The notes beneath the pieces are model-generated. The model worked only from the letters and a program-made list of their open reading frames with translations. It was not told the DNA's origin and did not search any database. From Streptomyces olivaceoviridis (GTDB lineage: Bacteria; Actinomycetota; Actinomycetes; Streptomycetales; Streptomycetaceae): a DNA stretch of 64,000 bases. The DNA is taken from positions 62,001-126,000 of the forward strand of contig NZ_BMUI01000002.1 in assembly GCF_014650115.1 (NCBI RefSeq), read 5' to 3'. How positions within the stretch are numbered: the first letter of the stretch is position 1; every line of letters starts with the position of its first letter. Made by a program: the position numbers and the translations under genes. Shown one piece after another: positions 1 through 8,873 of this stretch.

Positions 1-110
1 CGCGGCCGTGCCGCTCATACGTCCTGCCACCTCCCGCCCGTGTGTCGGATCAGACGTCTTCGACTCTAAGGGCGGGGTCTGACAATCGGCTCCGAAGGCC
101 GGTCACGGCC

Positions 111-692
111 CTATGGAACCGTGCGGGAGACCACGAACACCATCGGATACGCCGGGTCGGACAGGTTGACGACCACGTCCTGGGTCGGCGCCGGGTTCTT
201 CTGCTCGTGGGTCAGGCCCCACCAGGGGCCGGTGCCGTCGAAGGTCCAGCCGCTGACCTTCCGGTCGCGTTCGCCGACGGCGATGTCGTCCTTCTTCAGC
301 TGGTCCCGGCGTACGTCCATGGCCTGGAGGAAACTGTCCAGACCGGCGGGGTTGGTGCGGAACTGCACGTAGAGGCGGCTGGTCTTCCAGTTGTTCGTCT
401 CGTAGTAGGCGATGTCGTCGGCGGGGTGCGGGACGGCCACCTGGTAGAGACGGCGCTGCACCTTCGACGGCCACCCCGGGGTGAGACCGGTCGCCGAGTA
501 CTTCGCCTCCTTGTCCTTGCCGCTGTCGCGGCTCTGGTTCGCGGAGATCACCAGGTAGCCGGCCGGGACGCCGATGAGGAGGACGATGATCAGCAGGGTG
601 AGCGCCCGGCGCCTGGCCTTGTGACGCGGGTCCTCGGCGGGCCGCTGTGGCTCGTCCGGCGGGCCGCCCTGGTGGGGCAGCGACGGCGTCAT
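111..692 (-). CDS. Conserved hypothetical protein with one membrane anchor
   Basis: The 193-residue product has a short charged cytoplasmic tail, one hydrophobic segment at about residues 30-49 after a run of arginines, and a 140-residue outer domain without cysteines. This is a type II membrane or uncleaved-signal topology. I do not recognise the outer domain. The ATG start overlaps the stop of the upstream ROK kinase gene by four bases (ATGA), so the two are probably translationally coupled and the gene is the last of the sugar-transport operon. No function is assigned. The 110 bases between its stop and the window edge hold nothing I recognise. Confidence 0.75.
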   Translation of the reverse strand: MTPSLPHQGGPPDEPQRPAEDPRHKARRRALTLLIIVLLIGVPAGYLVISANQSRDSGKDKEAKYSATGLTPGWPSKVQRRLYQVAVPHPADDIAYYETNNWKTSRLYVQFRTNPAGLDSFLQAMDVRRDQLKKDDIAVGERDRKVSGWTFDGTGPWWGLTHEQKNPAPTQDVVVNLSDPAYPMVFVVSRTVP

Positions 693-1834
693 GCGGTGTC
701 CCGGTCGCGGCGGGCCTGGGTGTACCGCTCGTAGCGCTCGTACCGCTCCACCCGGCGCCGCTTGGCCCGGCGGAACCGGCGGGCGACCAGTCGGGCCAGG
801 TCGGCGGCGCCCACCATGCCCGCCTCGGGGCCGAGCTGGGCGCGGGTGATGCGGGCCTCGGGGCGGTAGCCGCGGCCGGTGAGGTGCCGCTTGAAGGCGT
901 CCCGGGCCGGGCCGATGAGCAGGTCGTCGGCGGCCGAGACGCCACCGCCGATCACGAAGCAGGAGGGGTCGAGGGCGGCGGCGAGGTTGGCGATGCCGAC
1001 GCCGAGCCACTGGCCGATGTCCTGGAGCAGCTCCACGCACATCGCGTCGCCCTCGCGGGCCAGCTCGGTGATCAACGGGCCGGTGATGTCGCCGATGTTG
1101 CCCTTGACGTGCTCGATGATGCCGTAGGCGACCGGCGAGTCGGCGGCGGCCAGCTCGCGCGCCTCCCGGACCAGCGCGTTGCCGGAGCTGTACTGCTCCC
1201 AGCAGCCGCGGTTGCCGCACGGGCAGCGGTGTCCCCCGGGGACGACCTGCATGTGGCCGAACTCGCCGGCGACGCCGAACTTGCCGCGCTTGACCTGGCC
1301 GTCCTCCAGGATCGCGCCGCCGATGCCGGTGCCGAGCGTGATCATGACCAGGTGGTCCTCGCCGCGGCCGGCGCCGAAGCGCCACTCCGCCCAGGCGGCC
1401 GTGTTGGCGTCGTTGTCCACCAGGACCGGTACGGAGAGCCGGCTGGCGAGGCGGTCGCGCAGCGGTTCGTTGCGCCAGGACAGGTGGGGGGCGAACAGGA
1501 CGCGGTTGCGGTCGGCGTCGACCCAGCCGGCGGCGCCGATGCCGACCGCGTGCACGTCGTGCCGGTCGGACAGGTCCAGCACCAGCTCGACGATGGTGTC
1601 CTCGACGACCTTGGGGCTCTTGGACTTGTCCGGGGTCTCCGTGCGGAGCTTCTCCAGGATGTTGCCGTCGGCGTCCACGACGCCCGCCATGACCTTGGTG
1701 CCGCCGATGTCGATGCCGACGGTGGGGACACGGGGTGCGGTCAGATGTGACCGGCGCTCCCGTGTGCCTACGGTGCGCAGGACCGGGGCTCGGCGGGAGC
1801 CGATGGGGGCGGTGAGGTCGCGGTAGGTGCTCAT
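689..1834 (-). CDS. ROK-family sugar kinase
   Basis: A ROK-family kinase of 381 residues, expected to phosphorylate a hexose or related sugar with ATP in the cytoplasm. The phosphate-binding motif DIGGT lies at residues 42-46. The ROK zinc site appears as CPCGNRGCWEQ near residue 205. The 36 residues before the kinase fold are longer than usual for glucokinases, so a later start is possible, but no better ribosome site is obvious. It lies downstream of an ABC sugar importer after a 141-base gap, and its stop overlaps the next gene. It lacks the N-terminal helix-turn-helix of ROK repressors, so it is a kinase rather than a regulator. The substrate is inferred only from context. Confidence 0.88.
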   Translation of the reverse strand: MSTYRDLTAPIGSRRAPVLRTVGTRERRSHLTAPRVPTVGIDIGGTKVMAGVVDADGNILEKLRTETPDKSKSPKVVEDTIVELVLDLSDRHDVHAVGIGAAGWVDADRNRVLFAPHLSWRNEPLRDRLASRLSVPVLVDNDANTAAWAEWRFGAGRGEDHLVMITLGTGIGGAILEDGQVKRGKFGVAGEFGHMQVVPGGHRCPCGNRGCWEQYSSGNALVREARELAAADSPVAYGIIEHVKGNIGDITGPLITELAREGDAMCVELLQDIGQWLGVGIANLAAALDPSCFVIGGGVSAADDLLIGPARDAFKRHLTGRGYRPEARITRAQLGPEAGMVGAADLARLVARRFRRAKRRRVERYERYERYTQARRDRDTA

Positions 1835-1975
1835 CGGGCTCGATTGTGCCGCACGCGCACGCCGGGTGCCGCGCGGGGCCGCAGGGACGGGTGCGCGTCC
1901 GGTACCGGGTGCGGGCGCGTCGTGGTTTCCCGCGCCCACGCGGCGGAGCCGCACACCGGCACGGTCCCGCGCCCC

Positions 1976-2746
1976 TCAGCCTCGTTGCAGTTCATGGCGT
2001 AGCGCGTCCAGGTCGGATCCCCCGGCCATCTGCTGGGTCAACTCGTCCAGCGTGATGTCGTCCCGTGTGTAATGGCCCACCATCGTGCCCCTCCTCAGGA
2101 GCACGAACCTGTCCCCCACCAGGTACGCGTGGTGCGGGTTGTGGGTGATCAAGACAACGCCCAGGCCCTCGTCCCGTGCCGCCGCCACATATTTGAGGAC
2201 CACACCGGACTGCTTGACTCCCAGTGCCGCCGTCGGCTCGTCCAGGACCAGGACCTTCGCGCCGAAGTGGACCGCCCTGGCGATGGCGACGCACTGGCGC
2301 TCGCCGCCCGACAGCGTGCCGATGGGCTGGTCGACGTCCCGGAGGTCGATGCCCATGCGGAGCAGTGCCTCGCGGGTGGTGCGGCGCATGAAGTCGGTGT
2401 CCAGGCGCTTGAAGGGCCCGGCTCCCTTGCGGGGCTCGGAGCCGAGGAAGAAGTTGCGCCAGACCGGCATGAGGGGGACGACGGCCAGGTCCTGGTAGAC
2501 CGTGGCGATGCCCCGGTCCAGGGCCTCGCGCGGGGAGGAGAGGGTTGTCTCCTCGCCCTCGACGCGCAGGGTGCCGCCGTCGTGCCGGTGCAGGCCCGCG
2601 ACGATCTTGATCAGAGTGGACTTGCCCGCGCCGTTGTCGCCGAGGACACAGGTGATCTCACCCGCGTGGACCTCCAGCGAGACCCCTTCGAGGGCGCGGA
2701 CGGTGCCGTAGCGCTTGCTGACGTCGGTCAGCTCGACGAGTGTCAC
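1976..2746 (-). CDS. Sugar ABC transporter ATP-binding protein
   Basis: A 256-residue ABC ATPase that would power the adjacent permease. Walker A is GDNGAGKST near residue 36, the signature is LSGGERQ near 148, Walker B is VLVLDEPTA near 166, and the H-loop is LITHN near 205. Ribose-type importers usually have a double ATPase of about 500 residues. This one has a single domain, as in the FrcA/XylG-like short forms. The GTG start overlaps the permease stop by four bases, so translation is coupled. The gene belongs to an operon reading binding protein, permease, ATPase, kinase, membrane protein. Confidence 0.92.
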   Translation of the reverse strand: MTLVELTDVSKRYGTVRALEGVSLEVHAGEITCVLGDNGAGKSTLIKIVAGLHRHDGGTLRVEGEETTLSSPREALDRGIATVYQDLAVVPLMPVWRNFFLGSEPRKGAGPFKRLDTDFMRRTTREALLRMGIDLRDVDQPIGTLSGGERQCVAIARAVHFGAKVLVLDEPTAALGVKQSGVVLKYVAAARDEGLGVVLITHNPHHAYLVGDRFVLLRRGTMVGHYTRDDITLDELTQQMAGGSDLDALRHELQRG

Positions 2747-3786
2747 TTGGTGGCCTCCGCGCGCTTGCGGACCCAGGCGTTGAGCAGGGTCGCGAGGAGC
2801 AGCATCGCTCCGAGGAAGAACTTGAACCAGTCGGGGTTCCACTCGGCGAAGACGATGCCCTTGCTGGTCATGCCGAACAGGAGCGCGCCGACGGCCGAGC
2901 CGACCGCGCTGCCGTGGCCGCCGGTGATCAGGCAGCCGCCGATGACGGCCGCGATGATGTAGATCAGCTCGTTGCCGACGCCTTCGCCGGACTGGACGGC
3001 GTCGAAGGAGAACAGCAGGTGCTGGCCGGAGATCCAGGCGCCGAAGGCGACGCCCATGTAGAGGCCGATCTTGGTCCGGGCGACCGGGACGCCGACCGCG
3101 CGGGCCGCGTCCTCGTTGCCGCCGACGGCGAAGATCCAGTTGCCGGTGCGGGTGCGCAGCAGGATCCAGGAGGCGAGGGCGACCAGGCCCAGCCACCACA
3201 GGATGGTGACCTTGATGTCGACCCCGCCGACGTCGATCGTCGAGGCGAAGACGGCGCGGGCGCTGGGGAAGCCCTCCATGTCGGCGATGCTCTTGGTGGA
3301 GACCGTGTCGTCGATCAGCTTGGTGAAGCCGAGGTTCATGCCGGTCAGCATCAGGAAGGTGCCCAGCGTGATGATGAAGCTGGGCAGCTTGGTGCGGGTG
3401 AGCATGAAGCCGTTGAAGGCGCCGATGGCCAGCGTGACCAGCAGGGACACTCCCACGCCGACCCAGGTGTTCGCCGTCATCTGGTAGCTGAACATCGAGG
3501 AGACCAGCGCGGACGACGTCACCAGGACGCCCGCCGAGAGGTCGAACTCGCCGCCGATCATCAGCAGGGCCACGGGGACGGCCATGATCCCGATGGTCGA
3601 GGAGGCGTACAGGACCGTGCTGAGGCTGGTGGCGCGCAGGAAGCCGTCGGCGGCGAACGCGAAGAAGACGAAGACGGCGAGGGCGCCGACGACCGAGCCC
3701 AGTTCCGGGCGGGCCAGCAGCTTCCGCAGCGCGGAGGCCCGCACCACCCTTTCGTCGAGCGGTTTCCCGTCCGTGACCGCGCTCAT
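2743..3786 (-). CDS. Sugar ABC transporter permease
   Basis: The 347-residue protein is a CUT2-type (ribose/xylose/inositol class) inner-membrane permease with about ten hydrophobic segments. The segment GGEFDLSAG near residue 80 matches the family signature GxxDLSVG. It would form the channel for the lipoprotein-delivered substrate. The ATG start overlaps the stop of the binding-protein gene by four bases, and its own stop overlaps the ATPase start by four bases. This tight coupling suggests fixed stoichiometry. The substrate is not certain; the nearby dehydrogenase hints at a polyol such as myo-inositol. Confidence 0.92.
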   Translation of the reverse strand: MSAVTDGKPLDERVVRASALRKLLARPELGSVVGALAVFVFFAFAADGFLRATSLSTVLYASSTIGIMAVPVALLMIGGEFDLSAGVLVTSSALVSSMFSYQMTANTWVGVGVSLLVTLAIGAFNGFMLTRTKLPSFIITLGTFLMLTGMNLGFTKLIDDTVSTKSIADMEGFPSARAVFASTIDVGGVDIKVTILWWLGLVALASWILLRTRTGNWIFAVGGNEDAARAVGVPVARTKIGLYMGVAFGAWISGQHLLFSFDAVQSGEGVGNELIYIIAAVIGGCLITGGHGSAVGSAVGALLFGMTSKGIVFAEWNPDWFKFFLGAMLLLATLLNAWVRKRAEATK

Positions 3787-4787
3787 CGGGTGCCCCGCTC
3801 GGTGTACTGCGCGAGGGCGGACGCCTGGTCCTTGGTGATGATCTGCGGGCCGGTCAGCACCGGCTTGCCGCCGCCGAGGACGTCGCCGTTGTACTTGTAC
3901 AGCCACAGCAGGTCGACGGCCTGGTAGCCCTGGAGGTACGGCTGCTGGTCCACGGCGAAGCCGAGGGTGCCGTCCTTCAGGGAGGCCGCCACCTTGGCGT
4001 TCAGGTCGAAGGTGTCGATCTCGGCCTTGCTGCCCGCGTCCGTCCGCGCCTTCACGGCGGTGTCGGCGTAGGGCGCGCCGAGGGTGACGACGGAGTCGAT
4101 GGACTTGTCGGCCTGGAGCTTGGCCTCGATGGCGGACTGCACGTCGGGCATGTTGGTGCCGTTGACGTAGAGCTTGCGCAGCGTGCCGTGGAAGGTCTTG
4201 GCGACGCCGTCACAGCGCTGCTCGTGGCCGACGTTGCCCTGTTCGTGCAGCACGCACAGGGCCTTCTTCTTCCCGCGCTTGTTCAGCTCGTCGCCGACGG
4301 CCTCGCCGGCGATGGTCTCGTCCTGGCCGATGTGGGTGAGGGCGCCGAAGGCCTTGGACTCCTCCGAGCCGGAGTTCACGGTGATCACCGGGATGCCGGC
4401 CTTCTCGGCGCGGGCCACGGCGGCCTTCATGGCGTCCGGCTTGGCGAGGGTGACGATGATGCCGTCGACCTTCTTGTCCACGGCCGCGTCCACCAGCTGG
4501 GCCTGCTGCTGGGCCTCGTCGTCGTGCGAGTACAGGAAGTTGATGTTGTCCTTGACGGCGGCCTGCTTGGCGCCGCTCTGCACGATGTCCCAGAAGGTGT
4601 CGCCGTCCCCCGAGTGGGTGATCATCGCGAAGGTCCAGCGCGGGGTGTTCACCGCCGCCCTGCCCTGGGCGGCGGCGGCCTTGCGGGCGTCCTCCGCCCG
4701 CTTGCCTCCGGTGCTGCTGCATGCCGCCAGGAACACGGAGAGTGCCCCCGCCAGCGCTATGCCTACCCAGGTCCGAAACCGTGCCAC
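3783..4787 (-). CDS. Sugar-binding lipoprotein of the ABC transporter
   Basis: A substrate-binding protein of 334 residues in the periplasmic-binding-protein/LacI fold used by ribose and inositol importers. The signal peptide ends in a lipobox, LAAC, at about residues 20-23, so the mature protein is lipid-anchored outside the membrane. The strand [16 protein letters not shown] and the loop [12 protein letters not shown] are typical of the fold. It is the first gene of its operon. A TGTCCGGACA palindrome lies about 130 bases upstream, the same one found in front of the divergent dehydrogenase, so repression by the neighbouring GntR protein is likely. Confidence 0.9.
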   Translation of the reverse strand: MARFRTWVGIALAGALSVFLAACSSTGGKRAEDARKAAAAQGRAAVNTPRWTFAMITHSGDGDTFWDIVQSGAKQAAVKDNINFLYSHDDEAQQQAQLVDAAVDKKVDGIIVTLAKPDAMKAAVARAEKAGIPVITVNSGSEESKAFGALTHIGQDETIAGEAVGDELNKRGKKKALCVLHEQGNVGHEQRCDGVAKTFHGTLRKLYVNGTNMPDVQSAIEAKLQADKSIDSVVTLGAPYADTAVKARTDAGSKAEIDTFDLNAKVAASLKDGTLGFAVDQQPYLQGYQAVDLLWLYKYNGDVLGGGKPVLTGPQIITKDQASALAQYTERGTR

Positions 4788-4917
4788 GAGGCCGTGCCCT
4801 TCTTGCCGTGTTCGTACAGACGCAAGGGGCCGTCGATCGCATCAGCGGCCCCAAACACTCCAGTATCGAACACGCGGAACACCCGGGACGTGACCGGGGA
4901 GCCCCCACGGGTCGCAT

Positions 4918-4927
4918 TGTCCGGACA
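4918..4927. promoter_or_regulatory. Probable GntR operator upstream of the sugar ABC operon
   Basis: The perfect palindrome TGTCCGGACA, set in ATTGTCCGGACAT, sits between the GntR gene and the transporter operon. The same 13 bases recur at 5764-5776 in front of the dehydrogenase. Palindromes of this size with central CCGG are plausible for HutC-type GntR dimers. The assignment is inferred from the shared sequence and the position. Confidence 0.72.
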
Positions 4928-4949
4928 TTGCGACGAAGGGGTCGCGCGC

Positions 4950-5714
4950 TCAGGGGCGTACGAGCAGCTGGAACTCGAAGGAGTAGCGGCTCGGGCGGTA
5001 GGTGTGGTCGCCGAACTCCACCGCGCGGCCGGTGTCGTCGAAGGTGGTGCGCTGCATGGTGAGCAGCGGGGCCCCCTCGGCCTCGCCGAGCCGCTCGGCC
5101 TCGGCGGCCGTCGCGCCGCGGGCACCGATGGACTGGCGGGCGCTGTGCAGGGTGATCCCGGCGGAGCGCATCAGCCGGTACAGGCCGGTGGCCTCCAGTT
5201 GGTCCGTGTCCAGGTCGAGCAGGCCGGGCGGCAGGTGGTTGATCAGGTACGCCATCGGCTCGCCGTGCGCGAGGCGCAGCCGCTCGATGCGGTGGACGTC
5301 ACCGCCCTCCGCGACGCCGAGTGCGGCGGCGACCGCGGCGGAGGCCGGGACGACCGTGTTGACCAGCACCTTCGTCGCGGGACGCTGGCCGGCCGCCTCC
5401 AGGTCGTCGTAGAGGCTGCTCAGTTCCAGCGGGCGTTTGACCTGGCTGTGCACGACCTGGGTGCCCACGCCCCTCCGCCGCACGAGGAGTCCCTTGTCGA
5501 CGAGGGACTGGATGGCCTGGCGGACGGTCGGCCGGGACAGGCCGAGCCGCGCGGCCAGCTCGATCTCGTTGCCCAGCAGGCTGCCCGGGGTGAGGCTGCC
5601 GTGCTCGATGGCGGCCTCAAGCTGCTGGGAGAGCTGGAAGTACAGCGGCACCGGGGAGCTACGGTCCACGCGGAGGTCGAGCGACACGGTCGGGTCCACA
5701 TCTGGTTTCGGCAC
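4950..5714 (-). CDS. GntR-family regulator, HutC type
   Basis: The 254-residue protein has an N-terminal winged helix (about residues 20-90, with LGLSRPTVRQAIQSL as the recognition region) and a C-terminal UTRA ligand domain (about 105-250). This is the HutC subfamily, which usually represses uptake and catabolism genes until a sugar phosphate or related ligand binds. It lies between the two transcription units that carry identical TGTCCGGACA palindromes, one on each side of it, so it most likely controls both. The site at 5766-5775 is also about 52 bases upstream of its own start, so it may autoregulate. Confidence 0.9.
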   Translation of the reverse strand: MPKPDVDPTVSLDLRVDRSSPVPLYFQLSQQLEAAIEHGSLTPGSLLGNEIELAARLGLSRPTVRQAIQSLVDKGLLVRRRGVGTQVVHSQVKRPLELSSLYDDLEAAGQRPATKVLVNTVVPASAAVAAALGVAEGGDVHRIERLRLAHGEPMAYLINHLPPGLLDLDTDQLEATGLYRLMRSAGITLHSARQSIGARGATAAEAERLGEAEGAPLLTMQRTTFDDTGRAVEFGDHTYRPSRYSFEFQLLVRP

Positions 5715-5765
5715 GGGCCCGAGCGTAGCCCCGTGCCCGGTTGACGGGAAGTCGTGTAGTCCGAT

Positions 5766-5775
5766 TGTCCGGACA
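5766..5775. promoter_or_regulatory. Second GntR operator, between regulator and dehydrogenase
   Basis: This is the same TGTCCGGACA palindrome as at 4918-4927. It ends six bases before a perfect TTGACA hexamer at 5782-5787, so a bound dimer would sit against the upstream edge of RNA polymerase at the dehydrogenase promoter. It also lies within the likely promoter of the leftward GntR gene. Confidence 0.72.
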
Positions 5776-5781
5776 TACGCA

Positions 5782-5818
5782 TTGACAGCGTACGGGGTCG
5801 GCCCTCACTTTGTTCCCA
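5782..5818 (+). promoter_or_regulatory. Promoter giving a probably leaderless dehydrogenase mRNA
   Basis: TTGACA at 5782-5787 is followed after 17 bases by TCACTT at 5805-5810. The predicted start of transcription is at 5817-5818, which coincides with the A of the ATG. There is no Shine-Dalgarno sequence before that ATG. Both facts fit a leaderless transcript, common in actinomycetes. The -10 match is only moderate. Confidence 0.55.
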
Positions 5819-6834
5819 TGCGCATCGGGGTCATCGGTACGGGCCGCATCGGCACCCTTCACGCGAGGACGCTCAAGCGCCACCGCGAGGTCGGATCCCT
5901 GATCCTGACGGACACGGACCCGGCGCGGGCGCAGGCGCTGGCGCACCGGCTGGGCGAGACGGCGGCGCCGGGCGTGGACGAGATCTTCCGGTGGGGCGTG
6001 GACGCGGTGGTGATCACCACGGCGACGGCGGCCCACGCCGAGCTCATCGGCCGGGCGGCCCGCTCGGGCCTGCCGGTCTTCTGCGAGAAGCCCATCGCGC
6101 TGGACCTGCCGGGCACGCTGCACGCGCTCGCCGAGGTGGAGACGGCCGGGACGGTTCTCCAGATGGGCTTCCAGCGGCGGTTCGACGCGGGCTACGCCGG
6201 CGCCCGGGAGGCCGTCCGCGCGGGCCGGCTCGGCCGGCTGCACACCGTACGGGCCCTGACCTGCGACCAGTCCCCGCCACCGGTGGAGTGGCTGCCGCTG
6301 TCCGGCGGGCTGTTCCGGGACACGCTGATCCACGACTTCGACGTGCTGCGCTGGGTGACGGGCCGCGAGGTGACCGACGTGTACGCCACCGGCTCGGACC
6401 GCGGCCCCGCGATGTTCCGGGAGGCCGGGGACGTCGACACGGGCGCGGCGCTGCTGACGCTGGACGACGGCACCCTGGCCACGGCGACGGCGACCCGGCT
6501 GAACGGCGCCGGCTACGACGTCCGCATGGAACTGGCCGGGGAGCGGGACACGGTGGTGGTGGGCCTGGACGACCGTACGCCCCTCGCGTCCACCGAGCCG
6601 ACCGGTCCGCCGCCCGCGGATAAGCCGTGGACGGGCTTCCTGGAGCGGTTCGGCCCCGCCTACGAGGCCGAACTCAACGCCTTCGTGGAGGTGGTGCGCG
6701 GCGAACGGCCCAACCCGTGCGACGGCCGCGAGGCGCTCCAGGCCCTGCGTATCGCCGAGGCCTGCGAACGCTCCCGCCGCGAACGGCGCCCGGTGGCCCT
6801 GGTCGAGGTGCCGGACGGAAGGGGGGCGCTGTAG
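5818..6834 (+). CDS. Gfo/Idh/MocA oxidoreductase, possibly inositol 2-dehydrogenase
   Basis: A 338-residue NAD(P)-dependent sugar or polyol dehydrogenase. The Rossmann motif GTGRIG is at residues 7-12, the family signature CEKP near 93-96, and the catalytic-type segment HDFDVLRW near 175. From memory the sequence resembles actinobacterial inositol 2-dehydrogenases, which would oxidise a ring hydroxyl after uptake by the neighbouring ABC transporter, but the exact substrate cannot be fixed here. It is divergent from the GntR gene, shares its operator, and is probably translated from a leaderless mRNA. A start at this ATG keeps the Rossmann strand at the extreme N-terminus, as is usual. Confidence 0.85.
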   Translation: MRIGVIGTGRIGTLHARTLKRHREVGSLILTDTDPARAQALAHRLGETAAPGVDEIFRWGVDAVVITTATAAHAELIGRAARSGLPVFCEKPIALDLPGTLHALAEVETAGTVLQMGFQRRFDAGYAGAREAVRAGRLGRLHTVRALTCDQSPPPVEWLPLSGGLFRDTLIHDFDVLRWVTGREVTDVYATGSDRGPAMFREAGDVDTGAALLTLDDGTLATATATRLNGAGYDVRMELAGERDTVVVGLDDRTPLASTEPTGPPPADKPWTGFLERFGPAYEAELNAFVEVVRGERPNPCDGREALQALRIAEACERSRRERRPVALVEVPDGRGAL

Positions 6835-7013
6835 GGCCGAGGGGGGATACGGCGCCGGGTTGGGGGCGGGTGGCGGGGCGCAGGCTCGTACGCCTGAGGG
6901 ACGTACGCCGTCGCGGCCGGGAGGAGGCGCCGTGCGGCCCTGGTGACGTGGAGGTCGCACGCCGTTGGGCCCGGCGCGCGGCACAGCCCCGCGGGCCTGC
7001 GTGGCGTACGCCG

Positions 7014-8198
7014 TCACCAGCGGACCGGCAGGCTTCTCACGCCTCGCATGAGCATGCCCGGCAGCCACTCCCCCGGCTCGCCGTCCAGGGTGAGGCCGGG
7101 AGCGCGGTCCAGGAGTGCGCCGAGGGCGATGCCGGCCTCCAGACGGGCCAGGGGCGCGCCCAGGCAGTAGTGGATGCCGTGGCCGAACGCGAGGTGGCCT
7201 CGGGTGTCGCGGCGGATGTCGAAGCGGTCGGGGTCGGCGAACCGGGCGCCGTCGCGCTGGGCGGCGGTGAGGCCGATCAGCACGTCGTCGCCCCGCCCGA
7301 TCCTGGTGCCCGCGATCTCCAGCGGCTCGGCGGCGTACCGGTACGTCGCGGTCTCCACCGGCCCCTCCCAGCGCAGGGTCTCCTCCACCGCCGCGTCGAG
7401 GAGGGCCGGGTCGGCGCGCAGGGCCGCGAGCTGGTCGGGATGGGTGAGCAGCGCCAGGACGGCGTTGCCGATGAGGTTGACCGTGGTCTCGTGACCGGCG
7501 ATGAGCAGCAGGTAGGCCATGCCCCGCAGCTCGTCCATCGAGAGCCGGTCACCGTCCTCGGCGGTGGTGCGGATCAGGTCGCTGAGCAGATCGCCCGTGG
7601 GGCCCGCGCACCGCTTGTCCTCGATCAGCTCGGTGAGGTACTCGGCGAGGCGGACGGTCGCCGCGCGTTCGGAGTCCGTGCCGGTCGGCGCGACCACCTC
7701 CGTGGAGATCTTCCGGAACTCCGCGCGGTCCATCTCGGGCACCCCGAGCAGCTCGCAGATGACGGTGATCGGCAGCGGGTAGGCGAGGGAGTCGACGAGG
7801 TCGGCGTGGCCGCGCGGCAGCATGTCGTCGAGCAGTTCGTCGGTGATCTGCCGGATGCGCGGGCGCAGCCGCTCGACCCGGCGCATGGTGAAGGCACGCG
7901 CGACGAGGCCCCGCAGGCGGGTGTGCTGCGGTGGGTCGGCGACCAGCAGGTACTTGCCGATGAGCTGCTCGTCCAGGGGCACGAAGCCCGTCTTGGCGAC
8001 GTCCTTGGCCAGCCGTTGGTCGGCGAGGGCGGCCCGCGCCTCCTCGTACCCCACGACCAGCCAGGTCTCCCAGGCTCCGCCCGGCGTGGCGAGCCTGACC
8101 CGGTGGACGGGACCCCGCTCGCGCAGCCGCGCGTAGACCGGGTGGGGGTCCCGGCGGAGTGCGTCGCCGAACTCCGTCAGGTCGATCACTCGTGCCAT
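7014..8198 (-). CDS. Cytochrome P450
   Basis: A 394-residue soluble bacterial P450. The I-helix oxygen-activation motif AGHETT is near residue 235, the ExxR pair is EETLR near 271, and the heme loop FGHGIHYCLGAP has its cysteine near residue 343. It resembles the CYP105/CYP107 type that hydroxylates secondary metabolites. No ferredoxin or ferredoxin reductase lies beside it, so it must borrow redox partners encoded elsewhere. The ATG has a good ribosome site (GGGGGAG). It is transcribed away from the secreted ribonuclease gene. The substrate is unknown. Confidence 0.93.
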   Translation of the reverse strand: MARVIDLTEFGDALRRDPHPVYARLRERGPVHRVRLATPGGAWETWLVVGYEEARAALADQRLAKDVAKTGFVPLDEQLIGKYLLVADPPQHTRLRGLVARAFTMRRVERLRPRIRQITDELLDDMLPRGHADLVDSLAYPLPITVICELLGVPEMDRAEFRKISTEVVAPTGTDSERAATVRLAEYLTELIEDKRCAGPTGDLLSDLIRTTAEDGDRLSMDELRGMAYLLLIAGHETTVNLIGNAVLALLTHPDQLAALRADPALLDAAVEETLRWEGPVETATYRYAAEPLEIAGTRIGRGDDVLIGLTAAQRDGARFADPDRFDIRRDTRGHLAFGHGIHYCLGAPLARLEAGIALGALLDRAPGLTLDGEPGEWLPGMLMRGVRSLPVRW

Positions 8199-8223
8199 GT
8201 CTCCCCCTGTGGACTGCCCCGAG

Positions 8224-8250
8224 GTCCCGGACAGCGGCCGGTACCGGGAC
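8224..8250. promoter_or_regulatory. Inverted repeat in the P450/ribonuclease divergent region
   Basis: GTCCCGG (8224-8230) and CCGGGAC (8244-8250) form seven-base arms around 13 bases, and CCGGTACCGG at 8238-8247 is a further ten-base palindrome within it. It lies 26 bases upstream of the P450 start, where a repressor could act. No adjacent regulator gene exists, so the binding protein is unknown. Confidence 0.35.
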
Positions 8251-8377
8251 AACGCACACGGCGTCCGGATCGTGCCCGACACGGCGGCGAGCCGGCAGGC
8301 CGGCCGGGACGCCGGGCGCGCCAGGCCGACCCCCCGAAACCTCCCCGGACTTCACGGGACATTTTCCAGGATTGTCA

Positions 8378-8414
8378 TTGACATGCCACCTTCTACGCGC
8401 GTCATCATGAGGCC
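8378..8414 (+). promoter_or_regulatory. Promoter of the secreted ribonuclease gene
   Basis: A perfect TTGACA lies at 8378-8383. The expected -10 region falls at about 8401-8407 (TCATCAT) and is weak. Predicted transcription would begin within a few bases of the ATG at 8415, and no proper ribosome site precedes it, so the mRNA may be leaderless or nearly so. Confidence 0.4.
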
Positions 8415-8801
8415 ATGAGATTCCCCCCACGGATCACACGCGTCGGCGCCGCAGCCGCCGTCCTGTCCGCCCTCCTCGTCGGCGGCACCGTCACGGCCAC
8501 CCCGGCGACCGCCGCGGTCGGCAGCATCTGCTCCAGCGACCTGCCCTCGCAGGCGCACGACACGCTCGGCCTGATCGAGCGGGGCGGGCCGTTCCCGTAC
8601 GCGCAGGACGGCGCCGTCTTCCAGAACCGGGAACGCGTCCTGCCCGGCCGTCCGTCCGGCTACTACCACGAGTACACGGTGATCACCCCTGGCTCGCCCA
8701 CGCGCGGCGCCCGACGCATCGTCACCGGCGAGGCGTCCCAGGAGGACTACTACACCTCCGACCACTACGCCACGTTCGACCTGGTCGATTTCGGCTGCTG
8801 A
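8415..8801 (+). CDS. Secreted guanyl-specific ribonuclease, RNase Sa family
   Basis: The 128-residue precursor has a signal peptide of about 33 residues ending after ATPATAA. The mature part is about 95 residues, the size of RNase Sa. From memory it is closely similar to Streptomyces aureofaciens RNase Sa: GPFPYAQDGAVFQNRE, YYHEYTVITPG and DHYATFDLVDFGC all have direct counterparts. The catalytic glutamate of YHEY, the arginine of RGARR and the histidine of DHYATF are present, as are the first and last cysteines of the single disulfide. It would cleave single-stranded RNA after guanine outside the cell. No barstar-like inhibitor gene is visible nearby, and secreted Streptomyces members of the family often lack an adjacent one. 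Confidence 0.95.
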   Translation: MRFPPRITRVGAAAAVLSALLVGGTVTATPATAAVGSICSSDLPSQAHDTLGLIERGGPFPYAQDGAVFQNRERVLPGRPSGYYHEYTVITPGSPTRGARRIVTGEASQEDYYTSDHYATFDLVDFGC

Positions 8802-8815
8802 GGTCCGGCCGGGCC

Positions 8816-8861
8816 CCTCGCCCCGCGCACTCCCCCCACGGAGAAAGGACGCGGGGCGAGG
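8816..8861. terminator. Bidirectional terminator between ribonuclease and MFS genes
   Basis: CCTCGCCCCGCG (8816-8827) pairs perfectly with 8850-8861 across a 22-base loop. It lies between two convergent genes and can serve both. Confidence 0.75.
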
Positions 8862-8873
8862 CGCCCGTCGGCG

